A DNA stretch of 64,000 nt, taken from assembly GCF_017356245.1 (NCBI RefSeq), contig NZ_JAFMZZ010000001.1, positions 2,974,427 to 3,038,426 of the forward strand, read 5' to 3'. A program made the translations under genes and the position numbers. Positions 16,885 through 26,175 of this stretch are shown here, piece by piece (within the stretch, counting starts at the first letter, position 1; every line of letters begins with the position of its first letter). The notes below the pieces were generated by a model. It saw only the letters and a list, made by a program, of their open reading frames with translations, made no database searches and had not been told where the DNA came from. Origin of the DNA: Bordetella petrii. GTDB lineage: Bacteria; Pseudomonadota; Gammaproteobacteria; Burkholderiales; Burkholderiaceae_B.

Positions 16885-17823
16885 ATGCAAGCCGTTGTCA
16901 CTGCCGCCCTGCCGGTTTTCGCCCTCATCCTGACCGGCTGGCTGGCGGCCCGCTGGCGCGTGCTGGGCCCGGCCGCCACCGATGCGCTGAATCGCTATGT
17001 GGTGTATCTGTCGCTGCCGGCGCTGCTGTTTCGCGCCATGGCCCATGCCGACCCCGGCCAGCTGCACTGGGGATTCGTGGCGGCGTTCGCCGGCGGCATC
17101 GCCATTACCTTCGCCGCGACCTGCGTGCGGCCGCGGCGCCGCGCCCCGCCCCTCACCGATCTCAGCATCGAAGGGCTGGCGGCGTCTTACACCAACGCCG
17201 GCTACATGGGCATCCCGCTGTGCCTGGCCCTGCTCGGCCCGGCCAGCCTGGCGCCGGCGGTCATTACTACCCTGCTCACCGCCTGCGTGCTGTTCGGCGC
17301 CGCCATCGCCCTGATCGAATTCGACCAGCACCGCGACCGCAGCCTGGCCGCCACCCTGGCCAAGGTGGCGCGGGCGCTGGTCCGCAATCCGCTGCTGATC
17401 GCGCCGCTGCTCGGCCTGGCCTGCACGGGGTCCGGCCTGGCGCTGCCGGCCGGCCTGGACCGCTACGTCGAGTTGCTGGGCGCCTCGGCCAGCCCGTGCG
17501 CCCTGGTCACCATCGGCCTGTTCCTGGCCCAGGCCCAGCCCGGCGGCAGCCGCGCCGCCGTGGGCCGGCTGGTGGCCGGCAAGCTGCTGCTGCAGCCCGC
17601 CGCCACCGCGGTGCTGGCTTTCCTGGTTTTCCCCATGCCACCGCTGTGGGCCTCGTGCGCGGTGCTCATGGCGGCCCTGCCCATCGGCACCGGGCCCTTC
17701 ATGCTGGCGCAGATGTACGGCCGCGACGCGCGCGCCACCTCGCGCGCCATCCTGCTGTCGACCATTCTTTCGGTGCCCACCATTACCCTGCTGGTCGCCT
17801 GGATCAGCTCCCGGCTTTCCTGA
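16885..17823 (+). CDS. AEC family transporter (auxin efflux carrier-like permease)
   Basis: 312 residues with about ten membrane helices in two inverted halves. The family crossover motif appears as [18 protein letters not shown] (residues about 98-115), and the second half ends with [18 protein letters not shown]. Bacterial AEC members export or import organic acids such as malate or malonate. It is followed 11 nt later by an ArsB-like transporter on the same strand. Substrate cannot be inferred. Confidence 0.88.
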   Translation: MQAVVTAALPVFALILTGWLAARWRVLGPAATDALNRYVVYLSLPALLFRAMAHADPGQLHWGFVAAFAGGIAITFAATCVRPRRRAPPLTDLSIEGLAASYTNAGYMGIPLCLALLGPASLAPAVITTLLTACVLFGAAIALIEFDQHRDRSLAATLAKVARALVRNPLLIAPLLGLACTGSGLALPAGLDRYVELLGASASPCALVTIGLFLAQAQPGGSRAAVGRLVAGKLLLQPAATAVLAFLVFPMPPLWASCAVLMAALPIGTGPFMLAQMYGRDARATSRAILLSTILSVPTITLLVAWISSRLS

Positions 17824-17834
17824 ACCTTTGCGCC

Positions 17835-19124
17835 ATGCTGCTGCCCGCCACCATTTTCATCGTCACGCTGACCCTCGTCATCTGGCAGCCCCGCGGCCTG
17901 GGCATCGGCTGGAGCGCCACGGCTGGCGCCGCCGTGGCACTGGCCACCGGCGCGGTGCACCTGGCCGACGTGGCCGCGGTGTGGCATATCGTCTGGAACG
18001 CCACCGCCACGTTCATCGCGATCATCATCACCAGCATCATCCTGGACGCGGCCGGCTTCTTCGAATGGGCCGCCCTGCACGTGGCCCGCTGGGGCGGCGG
18101 CCGCGGCCACTGGCTGTTCGCGCTCATCGTGCTGCTGGGCGCCGCCGTATCGGCCCTGTTCGCCAATGACGGCGCGGCGCTGATCCTGACTCCGATCGTG
18201 ATGGAGATGCTGCTGGCGCTGGGGTTCGGGCCCGGCGCCACCCTGGCCTTCGTGATGGCGGCCGGCTTCATCGCCGACACGGCCAGCACGCCGCTGGTGG
18301 TATCGAACCTGGTCAATATCGTGTCGGCCGACTTTTTCGGCATCGGTTTCGGGCGCTACGCGTCGGTCATGGTGCCCGTCAATGTCGCCGCCGTGGCCGC
18401 CACCCTGGCGGTGCTGTTCCTGTACTTCCGCAGGCACATCCCGGCCCGCTACGACGTGGCGCAATTGCGGACGCCGCACTCGGCGGTGCGCGACCCGGTC
18501 ACCTTCCGCACCGGCGTGGCGGTGCTGGCGCTATTGCTGGCGGGTTTTTTCGTTCTGGAACCCCTGGGCATCCCGGTCAGCGCCATTGCCGCGGCCGGCG
18601 CCCTGGCCCTGCTGCTGGTGGCGGGCCGCCAGCATATCGTGGGCACGCGCCGGGTCATGCGCGAAGCCCCCTGGCATATCGTGGTGTTCTCGCTGGGCAT
18701 GTACCTGGTGGTGTACGGGCTGCGCAACGCCGGCCTGACGGCTCACCTGGCCAGCCTGTTCGACGCGTTCGCCCGCCATGGCGTGTGGGGCGCGGCCATG
18801 GGAACGGGCCTGGTCACGGCTTTCCTGGCCTCGGTGATGAACAACTTGCCGGCCGTGCTGGTGGGCGCGCTGGCCATCGCCGACACCAGCGCAACCGGCG
18901 CCGTGCGCGACGCGATGATCTACGCCAACGTCATCGGCACCGACCTGGGCCCGAAGATCACGCCCATCGGCAGCCTGGCCACTCTGCTGTGGCTGCACGT
19001 GCTGGCGCGCAAGGGCCTGCGCATCACTTGGGGCTATTACTTCCGGGTCGGCATCGTGCTGACCCTGCCGGTGCTGCTGGCCACCCTGGCGGCGCTGGCG
19101 CTGCGGCTGAGCGTTTGCCCATAG
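17835..19124 (+). CDS. ArsB/NhaD-superfamily transporter (arsenical-pump-like)
   Basis: 429 residues with 11-12 membrane helices. The half-repeats contain the ArsB signatures [16 protein letters not shown] and, in the second half, [17 protein letters not shown] plus [20 protein letters not shown]. Similarity in the discontinuous helices is strong to ArsB. No arsR, arsC or arsA accompanies it, and it follows an AEC carrier, so arsenite export is only the family-level inference. Confidence 0.85.
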   Translation: MLLPATIFIVTLTLVIWQPRGLGIGWSATAGAAVALATGAVHLADVAAVWHIVWNATATFIAIIITSIILDAAGFFEWAALHVARWGGGRGHWLFALIVLLGAAVSALFANDGAALILTPIVMEMLLALGFGPGATLAFVMAAGFIADTASTPLVVSNLVNIVSADFFGIGFGRYASVMVPVNVAAVAATLAVLFLYFRRHIPARYDVAQLRTPHSAVRDPVTFRTGVAVLALLLAGFFVLEPLGIPVSAIAAAGALALLLVAGRQHIVGTRRVMREAPWHIVVFSLGMYLVVYGLRNAGLTAHLASLFDAFARHGVWGAAMGTGLVTAFLASVMNNLPAVLVGALAIADTSATGAVRDAMIYANVIGTDLGPKITPIGSLATLLWLHVLARKGLRITWGYYFRVGIVLTLPVLLATLAALALRLSVCP

Positions 19125-19182
19125 TTCTAAGAAGGCCGTATCTAGTGGTATGGTTGCCGTCATCCGCAATCGGGAGACTCGC

Positions 19183-20844
19183 ATGACCTGGATGGTTGGC
19201 CGCTACACAACCTTTGTCGTGGTGCTGCTGGGCGCCGCCATTACTGCCGTGCTGGCGGCGACGGCATCCGTCCACTGGCTATGGGCGGCGGTGCCGCTGG
19301 CGCTGCTGGCGCTGCTGGGCATCTACGACCTGATCCAGGAACGCCACGCCATCCGCCGCAATTATCCGGTGCTGGGCAACCTGCGTTTCCTGTTCGAATT
19401 CATCCGCCCCGAGATCCGCCAGTACTTTCTGGAAGACGACACGCACGCCGCGCCGTTCTCGCGCGCGCAGCGCTCCATCGTGTACCAGCGCGCCAAGCTC
19501 GAAATCGACAAGCGCCCGTTCGGCACCCAGGAAGACGTCTACGGCGACCGCTACGAATGGATCAACCATTCGCTGGTGCCGGCGCACGTCGCCGATGCCG
19601 ATTTCCGCGTGACCGTCGGCGGCGCCGAATGCACCCAGCCGTACTCGATGTCGGCATTCAACATTTCGGCCATGAGCTTCGGCGCCCTGTCGGCCAATGC
19701 CGTCATGGCGCTGAACGAAGGCGCGCGCCAGGGCAACTTCGCGCACGACACCGGCGAGGGCGGCGTCAGCCGCTACCACCGCAAGGCCGGCGGCGCGCTG
19801 GTATGGAACATCGGCTCGGGCTATTTCGGCTGCCGCGACGAAAGCGGCGCGTTTTCCGAAGCCGCCTTTGTGCGCAACGCCTGTACCCCCCAGGTGAAAA
19901 TGATCGAGATCAAGCTGTCGCAGGGCGCCAAGCCCGGCCACGGCGGCATTCTGCCGGGCGCCAAGGTGACGCCCGAAATCGCCGAGGCGCGCGGCGTCGC
20001 GGCCTGGCAAGACTGCAACTCGCCATCCAGCCACAGCGCGTTCGATTCGCCGATCGGTCTGCTGCATTTCGTGGCGCGCCTGCGTAAACTGTCCGAAGGC
20101 AAGCCGGTGGGCTTCAAGATGTGCGTGGGCCACCCCTGGGAATGGTTCGCCATCGTGAAGGCCATGCTCGAAACCGGCATCACGCCCGACTTCATCGTGG
20201 TCGACGGCGCCGAAGGCGGCACCGGCGCCGCGCCGGTCGAATTCGTCGACCACGTCGGCACCCCGCTGCGCGAAGGCCTGCGCCTGGTGCATAACACCCT
20301 GATCGGCGTGAACCTGCGCGACCGCATCCGGCTGGGCGCATCCGGCAAGATCATCACGGCCTTCGACATGGCGCGCGCCATGGCCATGGGCGCCGACTGG
20401 TGCAACGCCGCCCGCGGCTTCATGTTCGCGATCGGCTGCATCCAGGCGCAGGCCTGCCATACCGGCAAGTGCCCCACCGGCGTCACCACCCAGGACCCGC
20501 TGCGCCAACGCGCGCTGGTGGTGCCCGACAAGGCGCAGCGCGTGGCCCACTTCCATCGCAACACGCTGCATGCCCTGGCCGAGCTGCTGCAGGCCGCCGG
20601 CCTGACGCATCCCGGCCAGCTGCGCCCGCATCACATTGCGCGGCGCATCTCGTCCAGCGAAGTGCGCCTGCTGTCGGCCCTGTTCCCAGAACTGGAACCA
20701 GGCGAATTGCTGCGCGGCGAGTTCCGGCACACCCTGTTCAAGGTGGGCTGGTCGATGGCGCGGCCCGACTCGTTCCAGCCTGCGCACGATGTCACCGTGG
20801 CCCTGGCCGCCATCCATCGCGCACAGGTGGCCACCACGCCCTGA
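19183..20844 (+). CDS. FMN-binding glutamate synthase family protein (membrane-anchored GltB-like)
   Basis: 553 residues from ATG 19183 (GGGAG upstream); an ATG at 19150 adds 11 residues without a ribosome site. Two N-terminal membrane helices (about residues 8-45) are followed by a GltB FMN-binding barrel: NISAMSFGALSANAVMALN, GGVSRYHRKAGGALVWNIGSGYFG, SQGAKPGHGG, VDGAEGGTGAAP and CHTGKCPTGVTTQDP. The glutamine amidotransferase domain of true glutamate synthase is missing. Function of these stand-alone proteins is unsettled; an FMN oxidoreductase at the membrane is likely. Confidence 0.88.
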   Translation: MTWMVGRYTTFVVVLLGAAITAVLAATASVHWLWAAVPLALLALLGIYDLIQERHAIRRNYPVLGNLRFLFEFIRPEIRQYFLEDDTHAAPFSRAQRSIVYQRAKLEIDKRPFGTQEDVYGDRYEWINHSLVPAHVADADFRVTVGGAECTQPYSMSAFNISAMSFGALSANAVMALNEGARQGNFAHDTGEGGVSRYHRKAGGALVWNIGSGYFGCRDESGAFSEAAFVRNACTPQVKMIEIKLSQGAKPGHGGILPGAKVTPEIAEARGVAAWQDCNSPSSHSAFDSPIGLLHFVARLRKLSEGKPVGFKMCVGHPWEWFAIVKAMLETGITPDFIVVDGAEGGTGAAPVEFVDHVGTPLREGLRLVHNTLIGVNLRDRIRLGASGKIITAFDMARAMAMGADWCNAARGFMFAIGCIQAQACHTGKCPTGVTTQDPLRQRALVVPDKAQRVAHFHRNTLHALAELLQAAGLTHPGQLRPHHIARRISSSEVRLLSALFPELEPGELLRGEFRHTLFKVGWSMARPDSFQPAHDVTVALAAIHRAQVATTP

Positions 20845-20859
20845 ACGCCGGCGCGGGCG

Positions 20860-22242
20860 CTACAGCCAGCGCTCGAACAGGCGCGAGAAAAACTCCATGA
20901 ACCGGTTGCCGGCGCCGCGGTCGTGCCAGTCCTGCAGGGTAACCTGCTGGGCCGCGGCCACGTCGCTGTCGAACAGGGCTTCCATCTGGGCGCCGAACCG
21001 GCCGCCCAGAATTACCGCGTTGATTTCATAGTTCAGCGCGAAGCTGCGCCAATCCATGTTGCTGGACCCGACGGTGGACCACACCCCGTCGACCACGGCG
21101 GTCTTGGCGTGCAACAGCGCATCGCGGCGCTCGTATATCTTCACGCCGGCCTCGAGCAGATTTTCGTAGTGCGAGCGCCCGGCATGGAACACCAGCGACG
21201 AATCGCTGAATCCCGGCAGCACCAGCACCACGTCCACGCCGCGCCGCGCGGCATCCTGCAGCACTTCGACAAAGGCCGGGTCGGGCACGAAGTACGCCAT
21301 GGTGATGTGGATGGATTTCTGCGCGCTTTCGAAAGCCGACATCAGCGTCAGGTACACCGTGTAGCCGTCGCTGCGATCCGGCTGGTTGGCCAGGATGCGC
21401 ACCGTCAGGTCGCCCTGCTCGACAGCGCGGGGAAAGAAATCGCCGTGCGCCAGCGGCGGCCCTTTCTGCGATTTCCAGCCCGCCAGGATCACGCGCTCGA
21501 GCTCGGCCACGGCGGGGCCGGCGATGCGTATATGGGTATCGCGCCAGGGCTGCGCCTCGCGGCCCGAACTGGCCGGACGCGAGCCGGATGAGTACACGCT
21601 GCTGACGTTGATGCCGCCCAGATAGCCGACCTTGCCGTCCACCACCAGCAGCTTGCGGTGGTTGCGCTGATTGGGCGACCATCCGCCGCGCGCCGAGGCC
21701 GGATTGACCGGGTTGAAGACGGCGACCTGCACGCCCGCCTCGCGCATGCGGTCGAACAGGGTATCGGGCGTCTGCAGTGTGCCCACCGCGTCGATCATGA
21801 CGGCGACTGAAGCGCCGCGGCGCTGCGCGGCGATCAGCGCGTCGGCAAAGCGCCGGCCCGCTTCGTCATCGTCAAAAATATAGGTTTCCATGTGCACGTA
21901 ATGCCGTGCCTGGCCAATGGATTCCAGCATGGCGCGGTACGTGGCCGGCCCGTCGGCCAGCAGCCGCACATCGTTGCCCGGCACCAGCGGCGCGCCGCTG
22001 ATGGCGGCTTCGATGGCCTGGTGGCGGGCCCGGAAGTCCTGCTCGCGCGCCGTGCCCGCACGCTTCACGATGTCCCTGCCCTGTTGATAGCTGGACCAGC
22101 CGGTGTCGGCCGACTGGCCCGCCTGTTCTTTACGCGCCTGGCGTTCCTGGGCGTCGGGCACCGTGGCGCAAGCCGCCAGCGATGCCATCAGCGCCAGCCA
22201 CACCAGGCACCTTACCGCGCGTCTCGGATCGCGGGCTGGCAT
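20860..22242 (-). CDS. Phospholipase D-family lipoprotein (cardiolipin synthase-like)
   Basis: 460 residues. Lipoprotein signal ending LMASLAACAT (lipobox cysteine near residue 26). Two HKD motifs: RNHRKLLVVDGKVGYLGGIN and LHAKTAVVDGVWSTVGSSNMD. This duplicated PLD fold is that of cardiolipin synthases ClsB/ClsC. The lipoprotein anchor is less usual and suggests a periplasmic location. It begins 15 nt after the stop of the small glycine-rich membrane gene, so the two form an operon. Confidence 0.88.
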   Translation of the reverse strand: MPARDPRRAVRCLVWLALMASLAACATVPDAQERQARKEQAGQSADTGWSSYQQGRDIVKRAGTAREQDFRARHQAIEAAISGAPLVPGNDVRLLADGPATYRAMLESIGQARHYVHMETYIFDDDEAGRRFADALIAAQRRGASVAVMIDAVGTLQTPDTLFDRMREAGVQVAVFNPVNPASARGGWSPNQRNHRKLLVVDGKVGYLGGINVSSVYSSGSRPASSGREAQPWRDTHIRIAGPAVAELERVILAGWKSQKGPPLAHGDFFPRAVEQGDLTVRILANQPDRSDGYTVYLTLMSAFESAQKSIHITMAYFVPDPAFVEVLQDAARRGVDVVLVLPGFSDSSLVFHAGRSHYENLLEAGVKIYERRDALLHAKTAVVDGVWSTVGSSNMDWRSFALNYEINAVILGGRFGAQMEALFDSDVAAAQQVTLQDWHDRGAGNRFMEFFSRLFERWL

Positions 22243-22257
22243 GGCTGCATCCCCGGC

Positions 22258-22842
22258 TCAGGGCTGCCACTGGGTGCGATGCGAGATGGTCGTGCGGCGC
22301 GGCGCACCGCGCCGCGCCGGCTCGCGATCCGTCCAGCGGCCGCCGCGCCAGCGGCCGTGCTCGCGGTCGACCTGGAAGCCGCCCGCGTCGCGCAGCAGCG
22401 CCATCACCGCCTCTTCCTCATCGGGCTCGACGTGCACCGCCAGCAACACGGCCTGTTCGGCGGCGGGCAGGCTGTGCAGGCGGGCATTGCGCAGGGCCAC
22501 CAGGCGCCGCCCGGCCCAAAGGGCGCCGGCAGCCGACCCCGCGCAGGCGCCCAGCACGGCCCCGCCCACGACGGCGATGTCGCCGCGGGCCAGGAAAATG
22601 GCGGCCACCGTGCCCAGCAGCGCGCCGGCCGCGGCCAGCGCCGCGGCGCGCCAGGCCATGCCGTAGCGCGCGTGCCCGGCCTGGGTCTCCGGGTCTTCAT
22701 CCCAGGACTGGACCCGCCCGGTGCGGCGCCCGCCCCGGAACAGGCTGACCGCCTCTTCGCGGAAACCTTCGGCAAACAGCGCATGCGCCGCGCTCTTGGC
22801 CGACGGGACACTATCAAAACGTGCAACGATCATCGACGACAT
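22258..22842 (-). CDS. Small membrane protein with glycine-zipper helices, unknown function
   Basis: 194 residues from ATG 22842 (a second ATG is at 22833). The N-terminal 55 residues read like a ferredoxin-like stress-protein domain (MIVARFDSVPSAKSAAHALF). Two Gly/Ala-rich helices follow (about residues 68-90 and 92-115), then a cytoplasmic part (LLAVHVEPDEEEAVMALLRDAGGF) and a basic Arg-rich tail. The pattern resembles general-stress membrane proteins of the YdhL/17M kind, but I cannot name it. First gene of the two-gene unit with the PLD lipoprotein. Confidence 0.7.
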   Translation of the reverse strand: MSSMIVARFDSVPSAKSAAHALFAEGFREEAVSLFRGGRRTGRVQSWDEDPETQAGHARYGMAWRAAALAAAGALLGTVAAIFLARGDIAVVGGAVLGACAGSAAGALWAGRRLVALRNARLHSLPAAEQAVLLAVHVEPDEEEAVMALLRDAGGFQVDREHGRWRGGRWTDREPARRGAPRRTTISHRTQWQP

Positions 22843-23085
22843 ACGCAGTCTCTTGGCATATTGACTCTTGACTTTATTCTGCTCGCCCGGCCGGGGCCTG
22901 TCCTGTGGTTTCGCAACCAGCAGTAATGCGGTATTTCGGCGCCCCGCGCCCAGACACACTTTTTCGCCAGCGCCCCGCCCTGCTTGCGTTTCGTTAAAAA
23001 GCATTGCAATCGGCCCGTGGGGCTTGCGGCGCGGCGGAATCGCCGGTGACAATAAGTGTCGCGCCAACTGCAAGGAAGCAACCGC

Positions 23086-24063
23086 ATGGTCCAGCCCCGC
23101 AGCATGTTCGCCGCCGCGCCCCCCGCCTTTCTGGAACCCTCGCCCGACGATACCGCGCAGGCCCTCCAGGAACTGCAGGCCGGCCTGCTCGCCCGCCCGG
23201 CGCGCATCGATCCCAAATACCTGTACGACCGCCTCGGCTCCAGCCTGTTCACTGCCATCACGCAACTGCCCGAGTACTATCCCACGCGCTGCGAAGCCGA
23301 GATCCTGCGCGACCACGCCGCCGACATCGCCCGTCACGTAGGCGCGATCGATTCGCTGGTCGATCTGGGCGCCGGCGATTGCGTCAAGGCAGAACGCCTG
23401 TTCGCCAGCCTGCGCCCGCGGCGCTATGTGCCCATCGATATCTCGGCGGATTACCTGCGCGCGGCAGTCCAGCGCCTGGAACACGCCCATCCGGGGCTCG
23501 AGATCATCGCGCTGGGCCAGGACTTCCATCATGCGCTCGATCTGCCCGACACCATTCCGGACGCCGGGCGGCTGTTCTTCTATCCCGGTTCCAGCATCGG
23601 CAACCTGGACCCGGCCGAAGCGCTGGCCATGCTGGCGCGCATACGCGCCGCCTGTGCCGGCGGCGGCCTGCTGGTCGGCATCGACCGCGTCAAGCCGCGC
23701 CGCATTCTCGAACCCGCGTACGACGACGCGCTGCACCTGACCGCCGCGTTCAACCTGAACCTGCTGCGGCACGTCAACCACCTGCTGGGCAGCGATTTCA
23801 ACGTGCACGACTGGAGCCACGTGGCCCACTACGACGAGCCCCACTCGCGCATGCAGATGTACCTGCAGGCGCTGGGCGATGTCAGCGTCGGCTGGCCGGG
23901 CGCGCAGCGGCGCTTCGGCAGCGGCGAACGCATCCACACGGAAAACTCGTACAAGTACACGGTGGACGGCTTTCGCGATCTGCTTGCGCGGGCCGGCTAC
24001 ACCCGCATCGAGCACTGGTCGGACGCACGCGACTGGTTTTCTGTTTTCAGCGCGCGGGCCTGA
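23086..24063 (+). CDS. egtD: L-histidine N-alpha-methyltransferase (ergothioneine synthesis)
   Basis: 325 residues, the EgtD length, from ATG 23086 with AAGGA upstream. Family motifs: PKYLYDRLGSSLFTAITQLPEYYPTRCE, the SAM-binding LVDLGAGDCVKAERL, FFYPGSSIGNLDPAEAL and the C-terminal ENSYKYTVDGF with the substrate-binding residues. It trimethylates histidine to hercynine with three SAM. egtB follows 17 nt later. The pair forms a short operon divergent from the glycine-zipper gene. Confidence 0.93.
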   Translation: MVQPRSMFAAAPPAFLEPSPDDTAQALQELQAGLLARPARIDPKYLYDRLGSSLFTAITQLPEYYPTRCEAEILRDHAADIARHVGAIDSLVDLGAGDCVKAERLFASLRPRRYVPIDISADYLRAAVQRLEHAHPGLEIIALGQDFHHALDLPDTIPDAGRLFFYPGSSIGNLDPAEALAMLARIRAACAGGGLLVGIDRVKPRRILEPAYDDALHLTAAFNLNLLRHVNHLLGSDFNVHDWSHVAHYDEPHSRMQMYLQALGDVSVGWPGAQRRFGSGERIHTENSYKYTVDGFRDLLARAGYTRIEHWSDARDWFSVFSARA

Positions 24064-24080
24064 ACCGCGCCATCCCACCC

Positions 24081-25400
24081 ATGCTCTCCGACACCGCCAT
24101 GGCTCCCGCCTGCCTGCTGACCCACTCTGCCCCGCCGCGCGATGCCGCCGCCGGCCTGGCGCAGCGCTATGAACGCGTGCGCGGCCAGACCCGCGCGCTG
24201 GCCGAGCCGCTCAGCCCCGAAGACTGCCAGATCCAGTCCATGCCCGACTGCAGCCCGGTCAAATGGCACCTGGCCCATACGACCTGGTTTTTCGAAACCT
24301 TCATCCTGGCGCGCTTCCTGCCCGGGCATCCGCCGTTCCATCCGCAATACCGGATGCTGTTCAATTCGTACTACAACGCCATCGGCGACCGCCATCCGCG
24401 CCCGCAGCGCGGCATGCTGTCGCGCCCGCCGCTGGCCGACGTGCTGCGCTACCGCGACGCGGTCGACACTGCCATGGCCGGCCTGCTGGCCCGCCCCGAA
24501 GACGCCGGCCCCGACTTCGAGCAGTTGGTCGAACTGGGCCTGCACCATGAGCAGCAGCACCAGGAACTCATCCTGACCGACATCAAGCATGCCCTGTCGC
24601 TGAACCCGCTCAAGCCCGCCTACGCGCCGGCGCGGCAGGGCGGACTGCCCGCGGCCACCCCGGCGGGCTGGAGCCGCTATCCAGGCGGCTGCGTGCGCAT
24701 CGGCCACCAGCCGCCCGGGTTCGCCTTCGACAACGAAGGGCCGGCGCACGACGTGCTGCTGCGCCCGTTCCACCTGGCCAATCGCCTGGTGACTCAGGGC
24801 GAATATCTGGAATTCATGCGTGACGGCGGCTACCGGCGCCCCGAACTATGGCTGTCGCTCGGATGGGACCGGGTCTGCGCCGAGCAATGGCGCGCCCCGC
24901 TGTACTGGGAAGGCCGGAAAGACGACTGGCGGATCTTCACGCTGCACGGCATGCAGCCGCTGGACCCCCACGCGCCGGTCGCCCACGTCAGCTATTACGA
25001 GGCCGATGCCTACGCCCGCTGGGCCCGCGTGCGGCTGCCGCGCGAAGCCGAGTGGGAACACGCGGCCCGCGCCAGCCAGGCGCCGGGGCATGCCAACCTG
25101 CTCGACCACGGCCACCTGCACCCCCGCGCCGCGGCCCAGTGCCCGCCCGCCGGCGGGCCGGTGCAACTGTATGGCGATGTATGGGAATGGACCAGCAGCG
25201 CCTACGACGCCTATCCGGGCTACGCGCCGCCCGCCGGCGCCGTGGGCGAATACAACGGCAAATTCATGTGCAACCAGTACGTGCTGCGCGGCGGCTCGTG
25301 CGCCACCCCGGCCGATCACATCCGGGCCACTTACCGCAACTTCTTCCCGCCCGAGGCGCGCTGGCAGTTCTCGGGCATCCGCCTGGCGCGCGACGCCTGA
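24081..25400 (+). CDS. egtB: Hercynine oxygenase EgtB (sulfoxide synthase)
   Basis: 439 residues. The N-terminal DinB-like domain carries the iron-binding histidines (WHLAHTTWFFE, and HHEQQHQEL, the HxxxHxE motif). The C-terminal formylglycine-generating-enzyme-like domain has HVSYYEADAYARWARVRLPREAEWEHAAR, GDVWEWTSSAYDAYPGY and the ending YRNFFPPEARWQFSGIRLA. It forms the carbon-sulfur bond of ergothioneine between hercynine and cysteine or gamma-glutamylcysteine. No egtA, egtC or egtE is near, so the sulfur donor and the lyase are not shown here. Confidence 0.93.
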   Translation: MLSDTAMAPACLLTHSAPPRDAAAGLAQRYERVRGQTRALAEPLSPEDCQIQSMPDCSPVKWHLAHTTWFFETFILARFLPGHPPFHPQYRMLFNSYYNAIGDRHPRPQRGMLSRPPLADVLRYRDAVDTAMAGLLARPEDAGPDFEQLVELGLHHEQQHQELILTDIKHALSLNPLKPAYAPARQGGLPAATPAGWSRYPGGCVRIGHQPPGFAFDNEGPAHDVLLRPFHLANRLVTQGEYLEFMRDGGYRRPELWLSLGWDRVCAEQWRAPLYWEGRKDDWRIFTLHGMQPLDPHAPVAHVSYYEADAYARWARVRLPREAEWEHAARASQAPGHANLLDHGHLHPRAAAQCPPAGGPVQLYGDVWEWTSSAYDAYPGYAPPAGAVGEYNGKFMCNQYVLRGGSCATPADHIRATYRNFFPPEARWQFSGIRLARDA

Positions 25401-25405
25401 CAGGT

Positions 25406-25435
25406 TTGCGCCGAAATAAAAGGTCATGCTAGAAT
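25406..25435 (+). promoter_or_regulatory. Candidate promoter of the CAU tRNA
   Basis: TTGCGC (25406-25411), 18-nt spacer, TGC-TAGAAT with extended -10 (25430-25435). It lies just past the egtB stop and about 90 nt before the tRNA. Confidence 0.4.
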
Positions 25436-25522
25436 TTCGTTCTTGCCCAGGCACGCGTTACTTTGTTACCTGGGCCAGGCAGCATCAGTGTGCATTGCAG
25501 TTTGTTTGTGCACACATTGCTT

Positions 25523-25599
25523 GGCGCATTAGCTCAGCCGGTTAGAGCGACGGAATCATAATCCGCAGGTCCCCTGTTCGAATCAGGGATGCGCCACCA
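25523..25599 (+). tRNA. tRNA with CAT anticodon (elongator Met most likely)
   Basis: 77 nt with acceptor stem GGCGCAT/ATGCGCC and encoded CCA. D-arm AGCTCAGCCGGTTAGAGC and T-arm CCCTGTTCGAATCAGGG are canonical, so it is not the initiator. Anticodon CAT at 25557-25559 can be tRNA-Met or lysidine-modified tRNA-Ile2; the acceptor stem does not settle this by eye. The 27-43 pair is an A-C mismatch. Confidence 0.9.
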
Positions 25600-25610
25600 A
25601 GATTTCTGCA

Positions 25611-25645
25611 GGGCGCCCATGCCACATGGGCGCCCTTTGTTTTTG
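25611..25645 (+). terminator. Intrinsic terminator after the CAU tRNA
   Basis: Perfect 11-bp arms GGGCGCCCATG and CATGGGCGCCC with a 3-nt loop, followed by TTTGTTTTT. Confidence 0.85.
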
Positions 25646-25667
25646 GTTTTGGCTTTTGGCCGCCAGC

Positions 25668-26027
25668 TCAAGCCGCCACGCGCAGGTGCCGCCGCGACTG
25701 GCCGCCCCTGATGGGCCGCAGCAGGCTGCTGGGCACGTCCTCGACCAACGCCGGTTCGCACCGCACGCTGACCTGCCCCGGCAGGATCCAGCTCTTGCCG
25801 TGGCGGCATTCGGTGGCGCGCAATTCCTGCGCCAGGCGCAGCGCGTCGAGCTCGGCGCGATCGCGGCCGGAACGCACCATGTCGCAGAACCGGGCAAAGC
25901 TGAAGGTGTGCGCGCCCTCGCGCCCTATTACATCGACGCAGCCGCGAAACTCGCCGAAGCCGACCTCATGCACGCGCGGCCGGATGGAATAGCTCACCTT
26001 GGAAGCAAAAGCAGAAAACGTATCCAT
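25668..26027 (-). CDS. Hypothetical protein, 119 residues
   Basis: Start ATG 26027 with GGGAGA upstream; the longer open frame adds 25 residues without support. No signal peptide or membrane helix. Residues: KVSYSIRPRVHEVGFGEFRGCVDVIG, then a mixed acidic/basic region with two Arg-rich patches and a basic end (RRHLRVAA). I do not recognise the family. It converges with the CAU tRNA terminator. Confidence 0.6.
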   Translation of the reverse strand: MDTFSAFASKVSYSIRPRVHEVGFGEFRGCVDVIGREGAHTFSFARFCDMVRSGRDRAELDALRLAQELRATECRHGKSWILPGQVSVRCEPALVEDVPSSLLRPIRGGQSRRHLRVAA

Positions 26028-26175
26028 GATTTGATCTCCCTGATGAAGCACTACGGTTTCAGGGTAGAGCAAAAATATGGCAAGCCCGCGCCGCCTTTGC
26101 AATCTTTGAAGAGGATTACCCGGCCGTTACAAAATCCATAATTCACTACATCCGTTGCAAGAATCGCTCCCGGAA

